NCBI RefSeq assembly: GCF_002008315.2
Contig: NZ_MVDG02000001.1
Coordinates: 2,232,001 to 2,296,000, forward strand
Reading direction: 5' to 3'
DNA: 64,000 nt
Source of the DNA: Arthrobacter sp. KBS0703
GTDB taxonomy: Bacteria > Actinomycetota > Actinomycetes > Actinomycetales > Micrococcaceae
The first letter of the stretch is position 1. Each line of letters begins with the position of its first letter. Positions 52,458 to 64,000 of the stretch are shown piece by piece. The translations under genes were made by a program, and so were the position numbers. The notes beneath the pieces were generated by a model, which searched no databases, was not told the origin of the DNA, and worked only from the letters and a program-made list of their open reading frames with translations.

Positions 52458-52787
52458 TGTGGATTCCTCCTGTAGTGAGCCGACCACTGGCGCAATTTGC
52501 AGCCGCTCTTGTCCGTGTTTTGTTGTCCTGCGGGACCCGGGGTGAACCACCCGCCGTCCGCGTATCTTCTGCAATTCTAGGCGAGAGCGCGTCCCAGCCA
52601 CTAACGGCGAGGCCGTTTGCCGGGCCGGCGTGTGAATCCTCACAACGGCTGCGTGTGCAGACCCGTTCCTGCGCGCGATGTCCTGCCGCGGCCGGTTGGC
52701 AACCAGCGGCCGGCACCGGTGCCCATAGGGAAATTCCAAGGCGTGGTGGCCAGACTTTCCCCGACTGTTAGCGGCTGAGGGAGAACC
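52458..52787. other. Divergent intergenic region without genes
   Basis: The 330 bases between the repeat/TPR gene (leftward) and the CopD-CtaG gene (rightward) hold no convincing frame. Both promoters must be here. GAGGGAGAACC directly before the ATG at 52788 is the ribosome site of the copD-like gene. No copper-operator (CsoR/CueR type) palindrome was recognised. Confidence 0.5.
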
Positions 52788-54695
52788 ATGTACAAGTCAC
52801 GCACAATGGCAGTGGCCGTAGCGGCGGTGGTCTTGGGAAGCGGGCTCCTTGCCCTGGTCATTTCGTACTCTGCCGAGGCCGGTGCCGATGCGGGCGCCGC
52901 ACTGGACCGGACAGGGCCGGCGGTAGCGTGGGGGCTGCCCATTGCCAAGCTGGTCTTCAACGCCTCGGCTGCCTGCACTGTCGGGGCGCTTGCTTTGGCG
53001 CTCGTTGCCCTGCGGCCCAAGGAAAGAGCGTTTCGGCTGGCCCTTGACCTCGCCGGCTACTCCGCCGCGGCCTGGACGGCCGCTGCCTCGGTGATGAGCT
53101 TCCTGACATTCCATTCGCTGGCCAATCTCCCGCTGTTCTCGGACGGCTCGGGCGGCGCGTTGGTCAGTTTCCTGGCCGACGTCGACGCCGGGAGGCGGGG
53201 AGCCCTGACCATTCTGATCGCCGCGGCTGTGACGTGCCTTTGTTTCGCGGCATCGAGCCAGCGGTCTGTGGCCCTGACGGTGGTGCTTGCCCTCGCCGGG
53301 CTCTTTCCGCTCGCTTTGAACTCCCATGCTGCGGGAGGCGGGAGCCATCCGGACAGCACTGTCACGGTGGTGATGCACATGGGCGCTGCGGCCGTCTGGC
53401 TTGGCGGGCTCGCCGCCGTCGTCATACTGCGCCGGGCGCTAAACCCTGACAGGGTCGCCACGGTGGTCCGGCGGTACTCAACGCTGGCGTTGGGTGCGTT
53501 CGTGGCCTTGGCTGTAACAGGATTCCTGGCCGCGTGGGCGGGCATGGGTTCGCTGGAAGGACTGGCGTCGCCCTACGGAACCATCGTCGCGGCCAAGTGC
53601 GTCGCCTTCGTAGTTCTGGGGCTGATCGGGGCACTGCACCGAGGGTGGGTCATCCGCAGGCTGGACGCAAATCCGGGCGGCGGCGCGCTGACGTTCACTG
53701 TCTTGGCCGTGGCCGAACTGGCGGTCATGGGAGCTGCCTCAGGAATGGCGGCCGCGCTGGCCCGGACGCCGCCCCCGGCGGTCACCCGTACCGGTTTCTC
53801 CCTGGAGACACCGAAGATTCCTTCGCTCATGGATTCATTCATCAGCTGGAAACCCGATCCGTTGTGGACCCTCTTCTGCGGTGCCGCTGTTTTCCTGTAC
53901 CTGGCGGGAACGCGCCGGCTGCGGCAGCAGGGCCGGTCTTGGCCGCCCTACCGCTCCATCCTGTGGGTGCTGGGCATGGCGGTCCTCTTCACCGTGACAA
54001 GCGGAGGGCTTCGCGTCCTGCAGGAATCCCTCATCAGCGCACATGTCTTGACCCAGATGGCGCTGATGGCGGTGGTTCCCCTCCTCCTGGTGCCGGCGTC
54101 GCCGCTCACCTTGGCCAGCCAGGTTATACCCCGCAGGACGGACGGGACCGTAGGCGGCGCGGAAGTGCTCCGCCTCGGACTCCGGCCGTTTTACGCCGCC
54201 ACAGCGGCCCCCTACGTTCCCGCCGCCGGGCTGGCCGCCGTGCTGGCTGTGCTGTACTACACGCCCCTCCTGGAATACTCGTCACGCACCCAGCTCGGTT
54301 ACGAAGCCATGTCCGTACTGGCGCTCCTGTCCGGTTGCCTCTTCGCCTCTTCGCTGGCCGGTTCCTCCGGTGCCAGGCAGGCGTCCAGCCTGGCAGCAAA
54401 GCTCCTGAGCATCGGCGGCACAGCAGTCCTGTACGCGATCCATGGCTGGGCACTGGCACAGCAGCCCGACCAACAGCCGGACAGCAGAAGGCAAGAGTGG
54501 CTGATAACGGTCCAGCAGCCATGGAACCACTCCGTCCTGGCGGCGCCGGAACCCGCCGGGGCGGTGATGTGGATCGTGGCGGCAGCCACGTTGGGCGTTG
54601 CCGCGCTGACCGTCGTCCTCAAGGCACGCCGCACCGCCATGGCCCGGCACGGTAAGGGCCGCGCCATCGATCGTGCCCGGGAACTGGTCCGCTGA
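52788..54695 (+). CDS. Fusion of copper-resistance CopD domain and CtaG-type cytochrome oxidase assembly protein
   Basis: A 635-residue polytopic membrane protein. The N-terminal half has about eight helices and a CopD-type motif VVMHMGAAAVWLGGLAAVV. After a loop with SLMDSFISWKPDPLW the C-terminal half (about 360-620) has the CtaG/caa3 assembly features: ISAHVLTQMALMAVVPLLLVPASPLTLA and more helices. The chain ends in a basic tail. Such fusions are common in actinobacteria and are thought to bring copper to cytochrome oxidase or to copper enzymes outside the membrane. It is followed, after 187 bases, by a Tat-exported multicopper oxidase gene, which fits a shared role in copper handling. Confidence 0.9.
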   Translation: MYKSRTMAVAVAAVVLGSGLLALVISYSAEAGADAGAALDRTGPAVAWGLPIAKLVFNASAACTVGALALALVALRPKERAFRLALDLAGYSAAAWTAAASVMSFLTFHSLANLPLFSDGSGGALVSFLADVDAGRRGALTILIAAAVTCLCFAASSQRSVALTVVLALAGLFPLALNSHAAGGGSHPDSTVTVVMHMGAAAVWLGGLAAVVILRRALNPDRVATVVRRYSTLALGAFVALAVTGFLAAWAGMGSLEGLASPYGTIVAAKCVAFVVLGLIGALHRGWVIRRLDANPGGGALTFTVLAVAELAVMGAASGMAAALARTPPPAVTRTGFSLETPKIPSLMDSFISWKPDPLWTLFCGAAVFLYLAGTRRLRQQGRSWPPYRSILWVLGMAVLFTVTSGGLRVLQESLISAHVLTQMALMAVVPLLLVPASPLTLASQVIPRRTDGTVGGAEVLRLGLRPFYAATAAPYVPAAGLAAVLAVLYYTPLLEYSSRTQLGYEAMSVLALLSGCLFASSLAGSSGARQASSLAAKLLSIGGTAVLYAIHGWALAQQPDQQPDSRRQEWLITVQQPWNHSVLAAPEPAGAVMWIVAAATLGVAALTVVLKARRTAMARHGKGRAIDRARELVR

Positions 54696-54882
54696 TCAGC
54701 AAGGTGGTGGCCGCCTGCGTTTGGCGGCGTTTCCAGGTGGCGGGACCGCCCAACGCCGCGGCCGGGCGTTGTGACCAGCCCTTTCTGGTTCCTCAAGGCC
54801 CATGTTTGCTCAAGGTATTCGCAGGGTGGGCCTTACATCCTTTATCTAAACCAATTGGACTTACGGCACGCCGGAGGAAAAC

Positions 54883-56604
54883 ATGCCAGTTTCACGTCGC
54901 CAAGCGCTCCAGATCGGTGGGGTGGGAATTATCGGGGCCATGGGGCTCGCGGTGCCGCTGTCATCGGTCAGCGCGAAGTCTGCCAGCCTGCTGGATCCGC
55001 GAAACATGCCTAAGCCTTACCAGCAGGCGCTCACCGTCCCGCCGGTGCTCAAGCCCAAGAGCACGGTAGTAGGTACGGACGGTAAGAAGACGCACCTCTA
55101 TCACATCGAGCAGACGGCCGGCATGGCCAGCATCGTTCCAGGCCTGAAGACGCCGATCCTGGGATACAACGGCTCCTTTCCCGGTCCCACCATCAAGGTG
55201 AACCAGGGAGAGCGCATCAAACTGGAAATGGATAACGTCCTGCCGCTCTTCCATCCGCAGTGGGGATACCGCCTGGATACCTCGACGCATCTCCACGGTT
55301 CCGCGTCCCTGCCTCAGTTCGACGGGTACGCCAACGACATCACCGGCCGCGGGATGTGCAAGGACTACGAGTACCCCAACTTCCAGCCCGCGCGCACGTT
55401 GTGGTACCACGACCATGCCGTGCACAACACCGCGCAAAGCGTGTACTCGGGCCTGGCAGGCCAATACCACCTTCACGACGAGGTGGAGCAAAACCTGCTG
55501 CCGCAGGGCCAGTACGACGTGCCCCTGACAGTCTCCGACGCCATGTTTGCCAGGAACGGGGCACTCGGCTACAACGACAACACGCATTCCGGGCTGTGGG
55601 GCGACGTCATCCTGGTCAACGGTGCGCCGTGGCCGTACATGAAGGTTCAGCGCCGAATTTACCGCTTCCGCATCCTCAATGCGTCCATCTCACGCTCCTA
55701 CAGGTTCCAGCTCAGCACCGGAGACCCGGTGACCGTGGTTGGAACCGACGGCGGCCTGATGCCGTCCGCCCAGCAGGTCACCTCCTGGCGGCAAGCCGGT
55801 GCCGAACGCTACGAGATCCTCATTGACTTCTCCAAGTACCCGGCAGGCAAGCGCGTTGAACTGCGCAACCTGTCGAACAAGAACAACGTCGATTACGACA
55901 ACACCGGCAGGATCATGGCCTTCGACGTCACCGGCGATCCGGTCGACACGTCCGGTCCCGCTGCCACGGTGATGCCGACGCTCCTCGCCGGCAGCACGGC
56001 CATGAGCCTGACGCCGTCCCAGTCCGTCAAAACCCGGCAAATGCGCCTGAAAAGGGACAACGGCATCTGGACCATTGGCGGCACGACGTGGGATGAAGTC
56101 ATCAAGAGCGGCTACAAGAAGGTCCTGGCTAACCCGGACCTGAACGATGTTGAAATCTGGGAGGTCGAAAACAGCTCGGGAGGCTGGTTCCATCCGCTGC
56201 ATATCCATCTTGTGGATTTCCAGATCCTCAGCCGCAACGGCCAGGCACCTTTCGCTTACGAGCGTGGCCCCAAGGACGTCGTGTATGTCGGAGAAGGCGA
56301 GACGGTTCGCCTGCTCATGAAGTTCGAGCATAACCGGGGCCGGTACATGATCCACTGCCACAACCTTCCGCATGAGGACCACGACATGATGGGCCAGTTC
56401 AGCGTGGGCTATAACCCGAACGAGCCCGACCCCAACGACCCCATCGAAGCCGTGAAACCGCATCCCATCGGCCAGGTCCCGCCGGCCGGCGGGGCGGCAA
56501 CGCAGCCGGCCGAATCCACCGGCGGCGGGGGCGGCGGATCTAGCGAGCCCACCGAGGCTGCGGCGCCGGCGGCACCGCAGCCGGCAGCCCCGGTGACCCC
56601 GTGA
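54883..56604 (+). CDS. Multicopper oxidase, Tat-exported
   Basis: A secreted oxidase of 573 residues. The signal starts MPVSRRQALQIGGVGIIGAMGLAVPL, with a twin-Arg motif (SRRQAL) and an Ala-containing cleavage region near SVSAKS. All four copper-binding motifs are visible: THLHG, WYHDHAVH, HPLHIHLVDFQ and HCHNLPHEDHDMM, so type 1 and trinuclear copper sites are intact. A Gly/Pro/Ala-rich linker ends the chain (GGGGGGSSEPTEAAAP). The layout resembles CotA/bilirubin oxidase-type three-domain laccases. A small reading frame overlaps its end in another frame and may be the real C-terminal domain if one base is missing. The substrate could be Cu(I), Mn(II) or phenols. Confidence 0.93.
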   Translation: MPVSRRQALQIGGVGIIGAMGLAVPLSSVSAKSASLLDPRNMPKPYQQALTVPPVLKPKSTVVGTDGKKTHLYHIEQTAGMASIVPGLKTPILGYNGSFPGPTIKVNQGERIKLEMDNVLPLFHPQWGYRLDTSTHLHGSASLPQFDGYANDITGRGMCKDYEYPNFQPARTLWYHDHAVHNTAQSVYSGLAGQYHLHDEVEQNLLPQGQYDVPLTVSDAMFARNGALGYNDNTHSGLWGDVILVNGAPWPYMKVQRRIYRFRILNASISRSYRFQLSTGDPVTVVGTDGGLMPSAQQVTSWRQAGAERYEILIDFSKYPAGKRVELRNLSNKNNVDYDNTGRIMAFDVTGDPVDTSGPAATVMPTLLAGSTAMSLTPSQSVKTRQMRLKRDNGIWTIGGTTWDEVIKSGYKKVLANPDLNDVEIWEVENSSGGWFHPLHIHLVDFQILSRNGQAPFAYERGPKDVVYVGEGETVRLLMKFEHNRGRYMIHCHNLPHEDHDMMGQFSVGYNPNEPDPNDPIEAVKPHPIGQVPPAGGAATQPAESTGGGGGGSSEPTEAAAPAAPQPAAPVTP

Positions 56605-56891
56605 CCACGGCGCCAAAGGACGTGGTCACCGTTAGCACCGCCAGGCACCGGCTGAACAAGGACATCACCTTCGCGGGGACGTCCAAGAACGCCGGCCCTG
56701 CGACAGGGGCCAGCGTTATGCTCTACGACGTCACACCGGGCCGTGCGGCCGCCCGCCTCGGCGCCGCAACGATCAACTCCCTCGGAAACTGGTCGTGGAC
56801 GGCAAAGCCCGGCCCCACGCGGCAAGTCACCGCGGTCAGGGCAGACTCGAGCCGTGGAGGCACGGCGCAGGCCGCGGTGCGGCCGGGTTGA
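56601..56891 (+). CDS. Ig-like small domain overlapping the multicopper oxidase end
   Basis: A 96-residue frame beginning at a GTG that overlaps the oxidase stop (GTGA). It reads TTAPKDVVTVSTARHRLNKDITFAGTSKNAGPATGASVMLYDVTPGRAAARLGAATINSLGNWSWTAKPGP and looks like a beta-sandwich domain without a signal peptide. A domain with no export signal beside an exported protein is odd. Adding one base near 56598 would join the two into a single oxidase with a C-terminal Ig-like domain. It is either a coupled small gene or, more likely, the displaced end of the oxidase. Confidence 0.6.
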   Translation: MTTAPKDVVTVSTARHRLNKDITFAGTSKNAGPATGASVMLYDVTPGRAAARLGAATINSLGNWSWTAKPGPTRQVTAVRADSSRGGTAQAAVRPG

Positions 56892-56906
56892 GGGGGTTAA
56901 ATGCGG

Positions 56907-56936
56907 GAGAGCCCCAACCGTGTGGTTGGGGCTCTC
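56907..56936. terminator. Bidirectional terminator between the oxidase and rRNA genes
   Basis: Perfect 13-base arms GAGAGCCCCAACC and GGTTGGGGCTCTC flank a four-base loop. The hairpin separates the rightward oxidase gene from the end of the leftward rRNA operon and can stop both. Confidence 0.9.
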
Positions 56937-56952
56937 GACCGTGTAATGGTTG

Positions 56953-57070
56953 TCCGGCGGTGACCTACTCTCCCACACCCTCCCGGGTGCAGTACCATCG
57001 GCGCTGTGGGTCTTAGCTTCCGGGTTCGGAATGGGACCGGGCGTTTCCCCCACGCTATGACCGCCGTAAC
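56953..57070 (-). rRNA. rrf: 5S ribosomal RNA
   Basis: The minus strand starts GTTACGGCGGTCATAGCG and contains GGGAAACGCCCGGTCCCATTCCGAACC and AAGCTAAGACC, the universal 5S landmarks, ending in AGTAGGTCACCGCCGGAC. About 118 bases. It is the last gene of the operon, 222 bases after 23S. Confidence 0.95.
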
Positions 57071-57292
57071 CCTTGCTCCGCAACCCTTTTGGGGGTTGGG
57101 AAATTTGTGGTTACAACATCCCTGCCCGGTGAAGGGGCAGGTGTGGTGTTGTTATGTAGTTGTTGGTTCCTGTGCAACAAACCGGTGGTGCGGGTTTGTT
57201 GGTTGGGAACCACATAGTGGACGCAAGCAGTCTTGTTTCTTCTTACCGCCCCTGGGTGCAAACGCTTTTGAATCCGTTTGCGGGGTGGTGTG
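57071..57292 (-). other. 23S-5S spacer with 3' arm of the 23S processing stem
   Basis: No gene is present. Bases 57203-57234 (plus strand TTGGGAACCACATAGTGGAC and following) are the inverted copy of 60561-60592 in the 16S-23S spacer. In the transcript these two arms would pair around 23S rRNA and form the double-stranded site for RNase III-type processing. Confidence 0.75.
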
Positions 57293-62506
<5,214 letters not shown>

Positions 62507-63018
62507 AGTAAAACAAAAACAGACACAACATGCGCCCCCGGGAAAACGGGACACGCACCCTGCACAAAATTTGAAACCAGCTGTCAAAACCAGACCACAC
62601 CACGGGGTGGCGCAACCTGGCAAATTCAACCAATTCATATAAAATAAACCGGTATCAACAAACTTGGCACACTATTGAGTTCTCAAACAACAGACACATT
62701 CGAATACTTCTCGAAACAATTAGCAATTCAATCCGCTAATTTATTTGTTCCGCATTTCTTCGCTGCGATGTTTATAGCTTATTTCATTCATATTCACTTT
62801 GCAAATCCGGGTTATTTTCCCGATATTCACTTCCGTAAAACGAATCCGCCCAGCACCATTGAAAGCTTTTCTTCATTCAGTGCTTTGAACATGAAGAATT
62901 GCTTCTCAGTGAAGGGGGTTTGTCACCACTCAGCGGCGGCGACTCAGAAGACATTACACGCTCCCCCGCGGCCGTGCAAATCGGCTGCGGAGGAGCGTGC
63001 GATGTAGGGATCGTGGTG
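62507..63018 (-). promoter_or_regulatory. rRNA operon leader and promoter region, AT-rich
   Basis: The 512 bases between tyrS and 16S hold no gene. On the transcript strand TTGTTTGAGAACTCAATAGTG at about 62669-62689 is a boxA-type antitermination element, matching the copy in the 16S-23S spacer. The stretch 62700-62890 is strikingly AT-rich for this genome and must contain the rRNA promoters. A candidate -35/-10 pair, TTGCAA and TAAGCT 17 bases apart, lies near 62780-62812, but other pairs are possible. Confidence 0.6.
62964..63001 (-). terminator. Stem-loop after tyrS
   Basis: The arms CGCTCCCCCGCGGCCG and CGGCTGCGGAGGAGCG pair with two mismatches around a seven-base loop. It lies about 20 bases past the tyrS stop, on its transcript strand, and before the AT-rich rRNA promoter region, so it should end tyrS transcription. 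Confidence 0.78.
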
Positions 63019-64000
63019 CTAGTTACCCGATACCTGCACGGTGGCCAGGTTCTTTTTGCCCCTGCGCAACAGCAGGTATTTGCCGTGCAACAGCTCGGAC
63101 CGCGGTATCACGGCGTCGGGGTCTGACACCTTGGCGTTATTGACGTACGCGCCGCCTTCGCCAACGACCCTGCGCGCGGCCGACTTGCTCTCCGACAACC
63201 CCGACGCCACCAGCAGATCAATGATCCCCAGGCCGGCCCCGTCCACTGCCGCCGACGGCAGCTCGGACGTCGCCGCTGCGAGGGTCTGCTCATCCAGCAC
63301 CGACAGGTCCCCATGGCCGAAGACCGCAGCCGATGCCGCGATGACCTTCTCAGTCGCTTCGACGCCGTGAACCAGCGAGGTCACCTCGTACGCGAGCTTG
63401 CGCTGGCCCTCGCGTGCAAACGGACGTTCGGCAACGGACACCGCAAACGCCTCGATCTCGGCGCGGCTGAGGAAGGTGAACACCTTGAGCCGGTCAACAA
63501 CATCGGCGTCGGCGGTGTTCAGCCAGAACTGGTAGAACGCGTACGGGCTGCACATGGCCGGATCCAGCCAGATGGCATTGCCTTCGCTCTTGCCGAACTT
63601 GGTTCCGTCGGCGTTGGTGATGAGCGGCGTGCCAAGCGCGTGCACGGTCTTGCCCTCCACCTTGCGGATGAGTTCCGTGCCGCTTGTCAGGTTTCCCCAC
63701 TGATCGGATCCCCCGGTCTGCAGCAGGCAGCCGTAGTCGCGGTAGAGCTGCAGGTAGTCCATCCCCTGCAGGATCTGGTAGCTGAACTCCGTGTAGCTGA
63801 TGCCCTCGTCGGAGCTGAGGCGCGACGCCACGGCATCTTTGCGCAGCATAGTGCCCACGCGGAAGTGCTTTCCGATCTCGCGCAGGAAGTCGATGGCGCT
63901 CAGCGGCGCGGTCCAGTCAAGGTTATTCACCATGCGGGCCGCGTTGGCGCCATCGAAGCTGAGGAACCGCCGCACCTGTGCCTGCAGGTAGCCCACCCAC
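63019..64000 (-). CDS. tyrS: Tyrosyl-tRNA synthetase, 5' end beyond window
   Basis: Charges tRNA-Tyr. About 327 C-terminal residues are present and the frame runs off the right edge. Seen are WTAPLSAIDFLREIGKHFRVGTMLRKDAVASRL, YTEFSYQILQGMDYLQL and GGSDQWGNLTSG (tyrosine pocket), LITNADGTKFGKSEGNAIWLD (KMSKS-loop equivalent KFGKS), and the C-terminal S4 domain SGLSESKSAARRVVGEGGAYVNNAKV. The Tyr enzyme is told from the Trp enzyme by GGSDQWGN and the S4 domain. The gene lies directly upstream of the rRNA operon on the same strand, separated by a terminator. Confidence 0.96.
   Translation of the reverse strand, partial: WVGYLQAQVRRFLSFDGANAARMVNNLDWTAPLSAIDFLREIGKHFRVGTMLRKDAVASRLSSDEGISYTEFSYQILQGMDYLQLYRDYGCLLQTGGSDQWGNLTSGTELIRKVEGKTVHALGTPLITNADGTKFGKSEGNAIWLDPAMCSPYAFYQFWLNTADADVVDRLKVFTFLSRAEIEAFAVSVAERPFAREGQRKLAYEVTSLVHGVEATEKVIAASAAVFGHGDLSVLDEQTLAAATSELPSAAVDGAGLGIIDLLVASGLSESKSAARRVVGEGGAYVNNAKVSDPDAVIPRSELLHGKYLLLRRGKKNLATVQVSGN

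Overview
This is a 64 kb chromosomal segment of a high-GC actinobacterium, most likely an Arthrobacter/Pseudarthrobacter-type member of the Micrococcaceae. The evidence is the GC-rich codon use, many GTG starts, a long 23S gene, the gcvH-garA-ftsR-type cluster, class II DAHP synthase, and a gene order that largely matches the tyrS-tlyA-recN-pyrG-xerD-parA-scpAB-cmk-der block known from Mycobacterium and Streptomyces. It is housekeeping chromosome with one catabolic block. I saw no prophage, insertion sequence, CRISPR array or defence island.

Layout. 1-7.5 kb: class II DAHP synthase (cut by the window edge), an acyltransferase, two tandem paralogous alpha/beta hydrolases with a small membrane protein, a ROK sugar kinase and a long-chain acyl-CoA synthetase. 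7.5-15.2 kb: a class III aminotransferase, an EspI-like P-loop ATPase, pyruvate carboxylase and an orphan ParA. 15.2-19.5 kb: two MerR regulators around a DUF151 protein, the FHA protein GarA/OdhI, gcvH, an Fpg/Nei glycosylase and tRNA-Pro(GGG). 19.6-27.6 kb: der, a second acyltransferase, cmk, tyrA, rluB, scpB, scpA and parA on the minus strand. 27.8-38.2 kb: a carboxylate-use block, with a DctA-type transporter, a CitA/DcuS-type sensor and regulator, prpE, a GntR regulator and prpD-prpB-prpC. 38.2-41.8 kb: two paralogous ECF sigma/membrane-partner modules on either side of a MutT-like Nudix gene. 42.0-52.5 kb: xerD, ADP-ribose pyrophosphatase, pyrG, recN, nadK, tlyA, a small protein, a HAD phosphatase and an Arg-rich repeat/TPR protein. 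52.8-56.9 kb: a CopD-CtaG fusion and a multicopper oxidase. 57-62.5 kb: an rRNA operon (5S, 23S, 16S in plus-strand order, transcribed leftward). 63 kb to the end: tyrS (partial).

How the genes connect. The block at 27.8-38.2 kb would import C4-dicarboxylates and burn propionate through the methylcitrate cycle to pyruvate and succinate. A divergent GntR gene with two TGTATACA palindromes exactly 63 bp apart upstream is the likely switch. GarA/OdhI, pyruvate carboxylase and the methylcitrate cycle all act on the TCA node. The scp/parA/xerD/der/recN genes form the chromosome-maintenance backbone into which the catabolic and sigma-factor genes appear to be inserted.

The strongest unexpected signal is technical. 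Five places carry the engineered Tn5 mosaic end used in Nextera libraries: four as back-to-back pairs and one single copy. They interrupt tyrA, rluB, a sigma-factor partner gene, xerD and the repeat/TPR gene. These are unremoved adapters at contig joins, not biology, and reading frames there should not be trusted. Extra single-base frameshifts are visible in rluB and probably at the 3' end of the multicopper oxidase gene. I did not find a convincing undescribed system. The sigma/partner modules and the Rv1826-1830-like cluster are the best biological leads.
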